Origin: Neobacillus mesonae
GTDB lineage: Bacteria; Bacillota; Bacilli; Bacillales; Cytobacillaceae
Length of the DNA stretch: 64,000 bases
Direction: 5' to 3'
Assembly: GCF_023715155.1 (NCBI RefSeq)
Contig: NZ_JAMBNQ010000010.1
Location: forward strand, 62,001-126,000
The notes below the pieces were generated by a model that was not told where the DNA came from, made no database searches, and saw only the letters and a program-made list of their open reading frames with translations. Below are positions 9,036-18,691 of the stretch, one piece after another (positions within the stretch are counted from its first letter, which is position 1; the number at the start of each line of letters is the position of its first letter). Made by a program: the position numbers and the translations under genes.

Positions 9036-9101
9036 AAATCAATTTATCATGTTGAAATATAGAACTAAACTTTATCACACCAGAGATAAGCTGTTTTTTA
9101 A

Positions 9102-10397
9102 TTAAACAACATATACAAAATAGCCTATAAATACTACACAAAGTACATACATGATTGGATGAACTTCCTTCGTTTTTTTCGTAGCAAACATGGTAATAGG
9201 GTAAAGGATAAAACCAAGGGCAATCCCTGTTGCCACACTATAAGTTAAAGGCATCATAATAATGGTTACAAAACTTGGAACGACGATGGCAAAACTGCTC
9301 CAGTTGATTTTGCTGATTTCTGTTGCCATCATAGCCCCAACAACGATAAGTGCTGGAGCTGTCACCTCGGGGGTAATAACAGACAGGACTGGTGCAAAAA
9401 ACAAGGAAACCGTAAAACATGCGGCAATAATGACTGAAGTAAAGCCTGTCCTGCCGCCAACCGCAATTCCCGCAGTAGACTCTACGAATGAGGCTGTGGT
9501 GGAGGTACCCAATATAGATCCCGCAATACCTGACATAGAATCAGCCAAAAGAGCTTTCCCCGCATTCGGAATCTGATTATTTCTCATGAGACCAGCCTGG
9601 CTGGCAATGGCAATTAAAGCACCAGCCGTATCAAAAAAAGCGACAAACAAGAATGTAAAAATAACAGCAAGCATTTTAGGAGTAAAGATTTCATCTAAAT
9701 GGCTGAAAACAACCCCAAATGAGGGCTCTAAACTAGGTATTTTTCCGATAATGGCATGCGGTGGTTTGATTACTCCAAAAATCATTCCAAGGATGGCAGA
9801 CAACACCATTCCATAAAAAATGCCGCCCTTAACTCCCCTGTTTAAAAGAAAAATTGTAATGATGAAGCCGATAATGGCTAGTACTGTTGGCGCAGCTTTC
9901 AGATGGCCAATCGCCACAAATGTCGCTTCATCAGCCATCACAATTCCGGCATTTTTTAAGCCCATAAAAGCAACAAAAAATCCAATTCCACCGGCAATAG
10001 CATGTTTTAAATCTTGAGGAATGATATTAATAATTTTTTCGCGGATTTTCAATAAGCTTAATATCATGAATAAAACACCTGCAACAAAAACTCCCGTTAA
10101 CGCTGTTTCCCAAGGTATTTTCATCCCGATGCAGACGCTGAAGGTAAAAAAGGCATTAATCCCCATGCTTGGCGCAATCCCAATCGGATAATTAGCAATT
10201 AATCCGATAAGCAGGGAACCAATGATGGCTGACAAGGCCGTTGCCGTGAATAATGCACCCTTATCCATTCCAGTTTGGCTTAAGATAACTGGATTGACAA
10301 CGAGAATATATGCCATTGAGAGAAAGGTAGTAACTCCTGCTGCACTCTCCTGCTTAAAGGTAGTACCCCGTTCGGAAAATTGAAAGTAACTTTTCAT
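9102..10397 (-). CDS. NCS2-family hypoxanthine/guanine permease
   Basis: Purine base:proton symporter of the AzgA/PbuG branch of NCS2, 431 residues, about 13 membrane helices. Characteristic stretches are the opening YFQFSERGTTFKQESAAGVTTF, GIAPSMGINAFF, GTSTTASFVESTAGIAVGGRTG, and the TM6-like FFDTAGALIAIA. The ATG at 10397 follows GGAGGAATCATC, which excludes the longer upstream reading. A guanine-type riboswitch and its terminator occupy the leader, so purine excess should shut the gene off. The closest known relatives are B. subtilis PbuG and PbuO; which one it matches is not decided. Confidence 0.92.
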   Translation of the reverse strand: MKSYFQFSERGTTFKQESAAGVTTFLSMAYILVVNPVILSQTGMDKGALFTATALSAIIGSLLIGLIANYPIGIAPSMGINAFFTFSVCIGMKIPWETALTGVFVAGVLFMILSLLKIREKIINIIPQDLKHAIAGGIGFFVAFMGLKNAGIVMADEATFVAIGHLKAAPTVLAIIGFIITIFLLNRGVKGGIFYGMVLSAILGMIFGVIKPPHAIIGKIPSLEPSFGVVFSHLDEIFTPKMLAVIFTFLFVAFFDTAGALIAIASQAGLMRNNQIPNAGKALLADSMSGIAGSILGTSTTASFVESTAGIAVGGRTGFTSVIIAACFTVSLFFAPVLSVITPEVTAPALIVVGAMMATEISKINWSSFAIVVPSFVTIIMMPLTYSVATGIALGFILYPITMFATKKTKEVHPIMYVLCVVFIGYFVYVV

Positions 10398-10415
10398 GAT
10401 GATTCCTCCGAATCT

Positions 10416-10449
10416 AAAAAAAAAATCCCCCGGCTTCTGCCGAAGGAGT
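10416..10449 (-). terminator. Riboswitch expression-platform terminator
   Basis: On the minus strand TCCTTCGGC pairs with GCCGGGGGA around an AGAA loop and is followed by a run of ten T. It lies between the purine aptamer and the permease start. Confidence 0.85.
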
Positions 10450-10479
10450 CTGTGCAAAGGACAATCTTTACTCATTGCC

Positions 10480-10548
10480 CCCTGTAGACAGGCTATTTAC
10501 GGCAGCCCGGTAGAGACGTTCAAGCCATATTCTTGAACTTATACAAGG
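10480..10548 (-). promoter_or_regulatory. Guanine-class purine riboswitch aptamer
   Basis: On the minus strand P1 is CCTTGTA/TACAGGG. The conserved junction elements ATATGGC, TCTACC, CCGTAAA and GTCTAC are in order, and P3 is CGGGCU/AGCCUG. The key discriminating position in the GTCTAC segment is C, the guanine/hypoxanthine type rather than the adenine type. A terminator hairpin follows at 10416-10449, giving OFF control of the permease. Confidence 0.9.
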
Positions 10549-10793
10549 TAAATCGTTATGAAATGAATAAAGGAATCGTATCAGCGATAAAGTTTGGAGT
10601 CAATAGCACAAGCCATTTTCAGCCTATTAAGTTAATTTGCTTAATGATAACTCCGTCTTTTAAAAAGTGATACTCATCAATTTTAGAGATTTACCCATTA
10701 AAATATTTTCTAATTTTTAATTTAACCCAAAGATTTTCATTTTACCCGCCGGCACTTTCATTTTTATATTCTCACTCGGCAAACACCATCCAT

Positions 10794-10827
10794 TAGAAAA
10801 AGAAGCATGGATTCTCCCATGCTTCTA
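10794..10827 (-). terminator. Terminator overlapping the stop of the glycine-rich gene
   Basis: AGAAGCATGG pairs with CCCATGCTTCT and has a T-run on the minus strand. Confidence 0.8.
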
Positions 10828-11340
10828 AGATGATTCAAATGGTTTTTGTCCGCCAAATTGAAAGCCAAGGGAACCGTTATATTTCCCAGCTTGACCGCCG
10901 ACATGTGCACCCAAGCCGTGTCCGCCGCCTAAATGACCGCCTGCTTGGACGCCTAATCCTTTTTGTCCCCCTAAATGGCTTGCTGCATGAATGCCGAGGC
11001 CATTGCCTCCCCCGAGCTGGCCGCCCGCTTGAACTCCCAGACCTTTTGGACCCCCTAAAGAACCCAATGCATGGATATCGAGTCCCTGCCCTCCTCCAAG
11101 CTGGCCGCCTGAATAAAGGCCAAGGCCATGCTGACCGCCCAAATATCCGCCAACATTGTATCCGGCTCCATTACCGCCGCCTAAATGACCATTCGCATAA
11201 AAACCGCCTAACTGACTGCCTGTATGCCAATATCCCGGAGGCAGTCCCCCATAATATGGAGAAGGATATGGATAGGTATATTGATAGTAAGAAGGTGAAT
11301 GGGGATAGGGCCTAAAACTTTGCATATAAGGACCTGCCAT
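10825..11340 (-). CDS. Glycine-rich 14-residue-repeat protein
   Basis: 171 residues, unrecognised. After a Pro/Tyr-rich head (YPHSPSYYQYTYPYPSPYYG) the protein is built of roughly 14-residue tandem units of the form GLGVQAGGQLGGGN, GLGIHAASHLGGQK, GLGVQAGGHLGGGH. It has no signal peptide, membrane helix or cysteine in the mature frame. Tyr/Pro-rich heads with Gly-rich repeats are common in Bacillus spore coat and exosporium proteins, so a spore surface role is plausible but not shown. The ATG at 11340 follows GGAGG at 10 bases; the upstream in-frame ATG at 11367 has no site. Confidence 0.7.
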   Translation of the reverse strand: MAGPYMQSFRPYPHSPSYYQYTYPYPSPYYGGLPPGYWHTGSQLGGFYANGHLGGGNGAGYNVGGYLGGQHGLGLYSGGQLGGGQGLDIHALGSLGGPKGLGVQAGGQLGGGNGLGIHAASHLGGQKGLGVQAGGHLGGGHGLGAHVGGQAGKYNGSLGFQFGGQKPFESS

Positions 11341-11453
11341 TGTGCAAAAACCTCCAATCAAATTCATGATTTAGTCTATGCACATCCATTGAATCATGAC
11401 ACTTGGACTATATTGAACCAGGCTTGGACGTTAAGATAAGAATATTGGGCATT

Positions 11454-11486
11454 GCAAAAAGAAAGCATGAGGAACACCCCCATGCC
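11454..11486 (-). terminator. Weak terminator after the pirin gene
   Basis: GCATG...CATGC hairpin on the minus strand followed by TTTCTTTTT, directly after the stop codon. Confidence 0.5.
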
Positions 11487-12506
11487 TTAATCTCTTTTTT
11501 CTACTCTGCCATCGCCATGCTGGGCAAATCTCCGCGCACTGCGCTCATTGACCACATCCATCGGTCCCCAAGGCCAGCCGCCGAATTGGTTTCTTTGATA
11601 CTCGTTAAAGGCAGCACGAATTTCCTGTTCAGTGTTCATGACAAATGGACCGTATTGTGCTACAGGTTCTTTAATCGGCTCGCCTTCAAGGACAAGAATA
11701 TAAGCTTCTTTGTCGCCATTGGTAATAGCAATTTCCTGATCTCCTGCTAGTTTTACCCGATGGGAAGCTGGGATAGAGGTCCCTTCTAGATGGATTTCTT
11801 CCCCTTCATAAAAATATAAATTTCTGTTCAATGTACTAGAAACCGCCGGCAAGGTAAACACTGCTTCAGGCTCCATTTTAATCAGATATATACCAACATG
11901 GTGGTCAGGGTCTTTTGCCCAGGATGCTGATGCGGGATCCAGGCTATTTTTCTCCTGCAGTCTGCCGGCTATAAGTCTGACCGTTGTTTTCTTCCCATTT
12001 GAACCAGTTGTTTCTGCTGTGGGAATGTCTTCAGCCCATAACATCTTATAATCAGGATCTGCTGTTTTATCTTTAGCTGCTAAATTCAGCCAGATTTGAA
12101 AAAGTTCAAGCGGATTACCCTTGTCTTGATGTACAAGCGGGAACATCTCACTATGAAGGCATCCCTTCCCGGTTGTCAGCCACTGTACATCCCCATTCCC
12201 ATAGCGTCCTTTTGCCCCCGTTGAATCGAAATGATCGACAAAGCCTTCCAGAACAATCGTAACCGTTTCAAATCCTTTATGTGGATGGGCGGGAAAGCCC
12301 GGGACAGTTGAACCATGATACATTCTAAAACCATCTTTCATTGTGAAATCCTGTCCAATATCTCTGCCTTCTAATGATACAGCAGGTCCCTGCTGCTCAT
12401 TTCCTTTAGGATAAGCATCCTTATGATGCATTGTTATAATAAACGGGTCTTCTGTCTGCCATTGAAACCCTAATGGTTGTACGCCAAGAATCTTTTGTTC
12501 TGACAT
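11487..12506 (-). CDS. Pirin family protein
   Basis: Bicupin pirin-family protein, 339 residues. The metal ligands of the N-terminal cupin are all visible with canonical spacing: His74 and His76 in PAHPHKGFE, and His118 and Glu120 in GCLHSEM. Family members bind Fe(II); some have quercetinase activity and others are redox-sensing regulators, so the actual role is open. The ATG is preceded by GGAGGAATGATT. The YdeI-like gene lies 27 bases upstream on the same strand and they are probably cotranscribed. Confidence 0.9.
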   Translation of the reverse strand: MSEQKILGVQPLGFQWQTEDPFIITMHHKDAYPKGNEQQGPAVSLEGRDIGQDFTMKDGFRMYHGSTVPGFPAHPHKGFETVTIVLEGFVDHFDSTGAKGRYGNGDVQWLTTGKGCLHSEMFPLVHQDKGNPLELFQIWLNLAAKDKTADPDYKMLWAEDIPTAETTGSNGKKTTVRLIAGRLQEKNSLDPASASWAKDPDHHVGIYLIKMEPEAVFTLPAVSSTLNRNLYFYEGEEIHLEGTSIPASHRVKLAGDQEIAITNGDKEAYILVLEGEPIKEPVAQYGPFVMNTEQEIRAAFNEYQRNQFGGWPWGPMDVVNERSARRFAQHGDGRVEKRD

Positions 12507-12533
12507 AAATCATTCCTCCTTCATATATTTAAA

Positions 12534-13202
12534 TCAGCTTTTACTTTTTAGAAACAAATCTCGTGTCTTGAACCCTGCTCCAAGAATTTTTTTCATTTCG
12601 TTGCGCCGTTTCTCTCTTGTTGCCTCTTGTTTGGCACTATATACATAACGGGCCCAATCTTTACGGTAACCAGGTGTAAGCGACTGATAAAAAATAAGTA
12701 TTTCCGGTGTATCCCGTAATTCTTTTTCGATTTCCGGAATCATAGCCTCATAATCACTAACCTTTTGACTTCGCTTAGCAGCAGATGTATTCGATTTAGC
12801 GCTTTCCTTTAGGCCAACCACGGTAAATACATCATCTAAACCAACCATCCGGGAAAATTTAAGTGTGCTATTTGCAATATAACCTTCCTCGTCAGCCCCT
12901 AAGCCGCCAAATAAATCATCACGATGAATAAATGTTGGATACTCTTTATTTCCCTTTTTCGGATAGGCTAAGTAAATATAGCCGTTCTTATTAAGATATT
13001 GTTCCCTGATTATTTTATTTACAAGGGTTTTCAGCTGTTCCATATCTAACACAAAGGCAAAAACGAGATCATATGAGGGGCCAGTTAACTTGGAATCGTA
13101 TTCCTTCAGGTCTGTAAAATAATCAGCACCGTCCGGCAGATTAATAACAGCTGCTTTTTTATATTTTTGCAGGTTTAATTTTTCAACTATTGTCTTCGCC
13201 AT
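12534..13202 (-). CDS. YdeI/OmdA-like (OmpD-associated) domain protein
   Basis: 222 residues. The C-terminal part, FYQSLTPGYRKDWARYVYSAKQ followed by a basic helix, is the YdeI/OmdA C-terminal motif found in proteins labelled bacteriocin-protection or OmpD-associated. The N-terminal 130 residues form a separate alpha/beta domain resembling the DUF3052-type segment seen in Bacillus homologues (DYFTDLKEYDSKL, DLVFAFVLDMEQL). AAGGTGATC precedes the ATG. Biochemical function is not known for this family. Confidence 0.7.
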   Translation of the reverse strand: MAKTIVEKLNLQKYKKAAVINLPDGADYFTDLKEYDSKLTGPSYDLVFAFVLDMEQLKTLVNKIIREQYLNKNGYIYLAYPKKGNKEYPTFIHRDDLFGGLGADEEGYIANSTLKFSRMVGLDDVFTVVGLKESAKSNTSAAKRSQKVSDYEAMIPEIEKELRDTPEILIFYQSLTPGYRKDWARYVYSAKQEATREKRRNEMKKILGAGFKTRDLFLKSKS

Positions 13203-13469
13203 TTGATCACCTTAATAAGCAATTAGTCCTATCATTCAGTGTAAGAGTTTCAAGTTTAATAAGCAAATAGCCTGCTCTCAATCGTCTTTATTTTCACTGT
13301 CCGGATTTCGATTATACTTCTTGTTGAAAAAGTAACATATGATCTTAAAAATTCTAGAACTTTTCTATAAAAATAAACTTCTGTCTACAATTTGAAATAT
13401 GATTATTTGATGCTGCCTTGAGGCCAATTTATTTCAAGTCTTTTCTAAAATTCTGGTCATCATCTAACT

Positions 13470-13830
13470 GTAAGTTTTGCTTTAAAAGCATTGCATGAAA
13501 CTATGAAAGCACTACCTAAACTTCCCTATCACACTACAAGATCAACGTCATGTCTGGGTAAAAGAGCTTAAGAATCAACATTTGTTTCAAAGTATGTGAC
13601 ATAAAGCAACTTGTGTTGATAATGCAGCAATGGAGAGTTTCTTCCGCCTTTTAAAGGCTGAAACAGTCACCTTTATGCTACCAATCTTTTTCAAGAGGTC
13701 GATCAGGCAGCGACAGATTGGATTAGTTACTATAATAACGACTAAACTAAAGAAAAACTCAGTGGCAAGAGTCTTATAAAATACAGGCTTCTTACCACCG
13801 AGAAATCAGCATAATATTTGAGGCTGTTCA
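13470..13830 (+). mobile_element. IS3-family transposase (OrfB) relic
   Basis: A broken copy of the end of an IS3/IS150-type transposase. Around 13590 one frame reads SM, stop, HKATCVDNAAMESFF, the conserved stretch holding the last acidic residue of the DDE triad. Another frame then gives EVDQAATDWISYYNND, stop, KEKLSGKSLIKYR, the usual C-terminal block. Upstream pieces (DQRHVWVKELKNQHLFQ) are in yet another frame. Stops and frameshifts exclude activity, and no full-length element or clear terminal repeats are seen. Confidence 0.75.
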
Positions 13831-14765
13831 TCTCCGTAAATTTATAGTGAAAATGGGCTTTTTCACTTCTAGCTACCTTGGTAGTCCCCTCCCCTTTTGT
13901 TATATGTTAACAAAGATTGCCTTTAAGTTAATATATTGTTGATTTAAGCTAATTTTGTTTTTCCAATTAATGCTGTTAGTTCAATACGCCTTATTCCATA
14001 TAATGGACCTAAAATGGAAAATTAGCGCTTATCCTTGTTCAAGGAATGCGCCCTATTCTTACTAAGGCTACTACATAATGGTTTTTAATTGTTTTATTTT
14101 CCCTTATTATTCAAACATTCACTGCACAATTATTTCCCGGCAGTTGTAATTTTTACAGTTATGGAATAACTCTCACAGTGTTCAAATTGTATAACATTGA
14201 TTTCACCTCAACACATAATTTGTTCGTATCGTCCCTTAACTTTTGTCAGTAACATTAATAAATAAAAGTGCTGCTAGTCAAGGCAGCTCTTCATGATGGG
14301 AATGATTAATTTAAATTGTTTTTCGGATTTCCCCGTTTCAAAACAAGTTGTATAGGCTTTGTTTAAATGTATGATTAAATTCTGTATAACTGGGCGATTA
14401 AAGCTTACAAAGTCTACTAGTTTCTTGACCCTCATAATCAGCAATATATTGAGCAAACAGTTGTTTATTGTCCTTTAAAGATTCAGTTTATATAAACGAG
14501 CATTTAAAATTTTTTCTAAGTAAGTTTTTCTTTCTTCTTCATTTTCTATTCATTCGTAACAGGTTAGATTCGATTTTATCCTTTCCTATTGCGATTACTA
14601 ATAGTACCTCATTTACTAATACTTTTTCATCTTTTCTAAGCATTTACTATTTCTTAATAAAATTTCCTGGTACCTGGCAAGTAGGGCACAGACGGTTTTG
14701 AAGTTTAAATAGTGGATTTGAAATAGATGCCCTTCCATTATAAAGAGGGCACCCATGTCGGGCAC
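13831..14765. other. No gene seen; one imperfect palindrome
   Basis: AT-rich non-coding stretch between two mobile-element relics. The only structure noticed is GCGCTTATCCTTG/CAAGGAATGCGC at 14025-14051 and a short hairpin (GGTGCCCTC / GAAGGGCATC) near 14719-14752, at the 3' junction of the intron relic. Short open frames here have no ribosome sites and no recognisable product. Confidence 0.5.
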
Positions 14766-15560
14766 AATCGAGTAGGAGGCTAATCATTATTTGATTCGCC
14801 GACCTCTCACACCACCGTGAGTACGGTTCCGTACACGGCGGTTCTAAAGTTTACAGTCTTACAGATAAATAACACTCAAAAAAACTAATATATTTTGCCC
14901 TTGGGAAAAATTTGTTAGGGTTTTATCCAAGATATAGCTGCCAGCAACACGCCAGCAGCTTTTCCTCGTGTTCGCCTATTCCCATGCTTTCCTTTTGTTG
15001 ACTCCTAACTTCTTTAGCCAATAAAAGCAGGTACGAACCTTCTTCCAGCGTTTCCATGTTACCATACGCATGCGCCTTCGAATCCATTGGTCCCACTTTA
15101 TTGTAAGGCCCTTCATATCGGCGAGCTTATAATAATTAACCCATCTACGCACTATTTGATTTAGCTTTTCTTTTCTTATTTCAACACTCATTCCATTACT
15201 TCGTCCTGTTAAAGTGCGGATTTTGTCTTTTAGCTTTTGGACACCCTTCGGCTGCACTCTAGACCGGCATTTCCCTTTAGATATATAGAATCCATAACTT
15301 AGGAACTTGATATTCCTTATATGTGTGATTTCTGTCTTTTCTCGATTCACTTTCAGCCGTAATTTCCCTTCTATGAATGGGAGAATAAGCTGGAATGTCC
15401 TTTCACAACTTCTTTGGCTTTTGCAGAAAATAACAATATCAGCGGCATAGCGTACAAATCGGTGATTTCTGGACTCTAGTTCCTTATCCAACTCGTTTAG
15501 CATAATGTTGGCTAGAAGTGGGCTTAATGGTCCACCTTAAGGAACTGAACTCCAAAATCT
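14766..15560 (-). mobile_element. Degenerate group II intron with broken reverse transcriptase/maturase
   Basis: Minus-strand relic. The reverse transcriptase reads VP, stop, GGPLSPLLANIMLNELDKELE, then RYAADIVIF in place of the catalytic YADD box, the maturase segment FLSYGFYI...QKLKDKIRTLT, and KAWE, stop, ANTRKSCWRVAGSYIL. At least two nonsense codons (near 15539 and 14975) and the altered active site rule out function. Downstream, 14813-14850 folds as intron domain V (GAACCGCCGTGTACGG...GGTGGTGTGAGAGG), and CTACTCGATT at 14766-14775 matches a group II 3' end. The 5' half of the intron is missing. The open part 14976-15503 would give 175 residues. Confidence 0.8.
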
Positions 15561-16069
15561 TTTGTTGTCTTTATTGGAATGCTCTTGCGGTGCTATCCAA
15601 TCTGTACCATAAAGGGTAGTTCTCCCATTTGGATATTTTTCATTACACGGCCAGTGAATTCCTATCTTTATTAGATCAACCTTCCACGGAAAAATTGATT
15701 AATGTTGCCTCAATCAGATCTAAATGCTGTGTAAAAATGTAGCGTTAACTAATTGTAGTAAAAACAAATACAGTTACCATATGACAATTACACTATAAAT
15801 CATGTAAAACGAGAACAATTTAAGGAGCCAAAAATAGGGAAAATACGTTATACTGGATGAAGAACTATCTTAATGATACAGTGAAATTTCCACTTCGACC
15901 CCACAACCAATCGAGCTTTTATGGGCAGTTATCCCCTAACTATGCTTCTTCGATTCCTCTAAGCCTTAGGATGAGATAAGGAGATTATGCCCGTTAATGC
16001 GCTATAAACACAAAATACGTAAATTGATATAGCGAACAAATTATACATGTACTGTACTGGAGGTTTCGT
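15561..16069. other. Long leader without a recognised gene
   Basis: About 500 bases ahead of the response regulator. I find no coding frame. ATATGAC and GTAAT-type motifs near 15770-15800 resemble others in front of the sensor kinase at 18850-18930 and could be binding sites of the regulator, but no clear repeat is established. Confidence 0.4.
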
Positions 16070-16738
16070 ATGTCAAAACTGCGGATTGTCATTGCAGATG
16101 ATCAAACATTGTTTCGTGAAGGTCTCCAAACTATTCTTAGTCTGGAGCAAGATATGGAAATTGTAGGAGCCGCCGGCAACGGCGAAAATGCGCTTGCGCT
16201 TGTTAAGCAATATCGGCCTGATCTCGTCTTGATGGATGTGGAGATGCCCGTCATGAACGGAATCGAATGCACTCGTATCATTAAGGAGCAATTTCCTTCC
16301 ACTCATATCATTATCCTATCCACTTTCGCGGAAGACGATTATATTGTACAGGGGTTAGTGAATGGTGCCTGCGGATACCTACTAAAGGATCTTAACGCTG
16401 ACTTACTGATTCAGGGAATTCGAGACGCGGCAACAGGCCAAATGATTCTTCCAGCCCCGATAGCTGCTAAATTAGCCGCCAAACTTCACCAAGTTTCAAG
16501 AAATGACCGTTCACCGGTTACAGGGCAGCGAAATAAACTGCAGGAAGAATTGACCGGTCGTGAGAAGGAGATCGCCGCTTTAATGATAAAAGGCTATAAC
16601 AATAAAGAAATTGCCACTCGTTTATTCATCAGTGAAGGTACTGTAAGAAATTACATTAGCGTCATGTATTCAAAGATCGGCACGAACGACCGAGCTAAAG
16701 CTGTCATGGTGTTTCGTGACATGACTTTGGACGAATAA
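16070..16738 (+). CDS. NarL/FixJ-type response regulator
   Basis: Two-component transcription factor of 222 residues. The receiver domain (1-120) has the acidic pair Asp10-Asp11, the phospho-acceptor Asp56 in LVLMDVEMP, and Thr/Ser and Lys switch residues (STFAE, LLKD). The C-terminal LuxR-type HTH at about 155-215 reads LTGREKEIAALMIKGYNNKE and then ISEGTVRNYIS. The ATG follows GGAGG by six bases. Its stop is three bases from the stop of the sensor kinase on the opposite strand, so the two are probably a cognate pair despite convergent transcription. Confidence 0.93.
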   Translation: MSKLRIVIADDQTLFREGLQTILSLEQDMEIVGAAGNGENALALVKQYRPDLVLMDVEMPVMNGIECTRIIKEQFPSTHIIILSTFAEDDYIVQGLVNGACGYLLKDLNADLLIQGIRDAATGQMILPAPIAAKLAAKLHQVSRNDRSPVTGQRNKLQEELTGREKEIAALMIKGYNNKEIATRLFISEGTVRNYISVMYSKIGTNDRAKAVMVFRDMTLDE

Positions 16739-16741
16739 TAG

Positions 16742-18691
16742 TCACGGCGACCTTAATGGAAAGCAAATATCCAATACACAATTCCAATCGTTCCCGGAAC
16801 TGATGCGCATTGTTCCCTGTAAATTGTTAATTCGTGTAGCCATTGATTGTAAGCCAAATCCAAAACGTTCCGGTTGAACCGGCTCTCCATTGTTTTTCAA
16901 AGAAAAGAAGATATTCTCATCATTATGTTGAAGAATGAAAAGAAATTTGCTGCATTTTCCATGTTTGACCCCATTTGTAAGCCCTTCCTTGAGCGCCATG
17001 TAAATGGCGTTTTTCTGCATCATTGTAAGGTCTGGAAGCACAGCAATTCGGCTGTCGATATCAACATCGGCATTGTCTCGCATGTCTTGAATGACATTTC
17101 GCAATGATGTCTCTAAGTCATAGTTCCATTCCGCATCCTTTAACAAACGTACGGACGAACGAATTTCATCCAAACCTTTTCGGACTAGTTTTTGCGAAGT
17201 GTCCATTCGATCTACGGCCTGTTGCGGATTTTGTCCAATCAGCCGCTTGCCTGCCTCAATTTGAATGATCGTAGTGGTTAGGGTGTGTCCAACAATATCG
17301 TGGATTTCTTGAGCAATGCGATTTCGTTCTTCCAAAGCAGCAATTTCCACCTCTGCAGCTGCACTTTCCTTCATACTATCCACTAGTTTTTGATAAGTCT
17401 CCTCCAAATCCTTTGTCCGATCCGACACCCGCTGCTCCAATAAGCGGTTATCCCGTTCCAACTGTAGGGTTAACTGCTTTAATTCATCGGCATATGCAAT
17501 TACCTGAAACTCTGACTCTAGGTATCTCCTCATGATAATAGCGGCTCCAGGTAAAATAATAGTAAAAGGAAGCAGCAGCTTGATTGTATTTTTTATCTCG
17601 ACCATCGCAAAAGAGACCGACACATTTAGTAAAATCTCAAGTAAAAGGAAAACTGCTAATCCTGAAACAAACAAGATTAACTCGTTGCTTTTTTCCCTTC
17701 GTAAGGAAAGAATGGTTACAACTAAAATAAAAATACAACTTCCCGATACCAGCACCCCAAAAATGGCAAACACAATGGCCGAACTTGGATTAACCGTGAT
17801 CGCAACGATAAAAGACAGCCCTGCAGCCAACAGCAAAAAGATGAGCCGAAGCACAGTTTTTCGGTAAACCGAGTGGGTCACCTCACGAAACAACAGCAGC
17901 AATAGAGTAATATCCAGTACTTCAAGCATATTAGCTAAGTAAAAATTGGTATATCCAGGAAAGTCAAAAATGAGTTGCTTCGAAAACAAATATGAAAAAA
18001 CGGGCCAAATTGAGAAATGTACCATAACAAATAAAGCATAGTACAAAAGTAAACGTGGTGTACGTTTGTAAAGATATAACAACAACGAGATCAGTCCAAC
18101 AACCAATAAACCCAATGCGTTCATCATGTCGACAATATCGGATTTAAATACATAGGTTAACAGCTGTGTTACTGTCCCCGTTGCAAACATAGAAGGCGCC
18201 CTGCCTTGCATGCGAATAAATATATCTTCGGAAGTACTTGGCACAGAAACCATGTTCCAATGTAAGAAATCCTTACGTAAATCTATTGTTTTAGGACTTC
18301 CATGGGTAAACGTGCGTTTACCATTCTGATAAACTTCATAGTAATTTGGAATAGGATAAAGGAATAAGCGTGCATCCTCCCCAGATAAAACGGAAGAGGA
18401 AATACGAATCCAGAAGAATCCCTCTTTGCTATTTATATGGTGTGTAAATGGAAGCCAATCCTGAGCTGAAAGGGGATTTTGGATCAAGCGAAAAATAGCA
18501 TCGCCATCCCCTCGGGGTTCCAACCGGTATTGAATAGCCGAATCGGGGATCAAAGGCGAATTATTTGCCCCGCCAAAACGGCTTGCAGATAACAAACTTA
18601 TGCACAAGATGAAAATGAGTATGCATACCATGGCCATCATGAAATAAATTCGTTTTCTCTGGAGACACACGTCCTTTATACTGAATTTCAT
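16742..18691 (-). CDS. 7TMR-DISM sensor histidine kinase (HisKA_3 type)
   Basis: Membrane sensor kinase of 649 residues. One helix (18-36) is followed by an extracellular beta-rich domain (about 40-175, 7TMR-DISMED2-like, a fold often proposed to bind sugars), seven helices (about 185-390), a coiled coil (400-450) and a DesK/NarX-type kinase core. The phospho-acceptor is His464 in AQEIHDIVGHTL; the N box is LKEGLTNGVKHG (Glu569, Asn573, His577). The usual DNGxG box reads KNNGEPV with Asn for Asp, so ATP binding there is atypical, although GFGLQSM follows normally. GGGGGGATAGG precedes the ATG. Partner: the response regulator ending at 16738. Confidence 0.9.
   Translation of the reverse strand: MKFSIKDVCLQRKRIYFMMAMVCILIFILCISLLSASRFGGANNSPLIPDSAIQYRLEPRGDGDAIFRLIQNPLSAQDWLPFTHHINSKEGFFWIRISSSVLSGEDARLFLYPIPNYYEVYQNGKRTFTHGSPKTIDLRKDFLHWNMVSVPSTSEDIFIRMQGRAPSMFATGTVTQLLTYVFKSDIVDMMNALGLLVVGLISLLLYLYKRTPRLLLYYALFVMVHFSIWPVFSYLFSKQLIFDFPGYTNFYLANMLEVLDITLLLLLFREVTHSVYRKTVLRLIFLLLAAGLSFIVAITVNPSSAIVFAIFGVLVSGSCIFILVVTILSLRREKSNELILFVSGLAVFLLLEILLNVSVSFAMVEIKNTIKLLLPFTIILPGAAIIMRRYLESEFQVIAYADELKQLTLQLERDNRLLEQRVSDRTKDLEETYQKLVDSMKESAAAEVEIAALEERNRIAQEIHDIVGHTLTTTIIQIEAGKRLIGQNPQQAVDRMDTSQKLVRKGLDEIRSSVRLLKDAEWNYDLETSLRNVIQDMRDNADVDIDSRIAVLPDLTMMQKNAIYMALKEGLTNGVKHGKCSKFLFILQHNDENIFFSLKNNGEPVQPERFGFGLQSMATRINNLQGTMRISSGNDWNCVLDICFPLRSP

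Noticed and set aside
11403-11750. 115-codon plus-strand frame
   Set aside because: Antisense to the pirin gene and without a ribosome site.
14468-14701. 77-codon plus-strand frame
   Set aside because: Low-complexity Phe/Ser/Leu product from AT-rich DNA, no ribosome site, no family resemblance.
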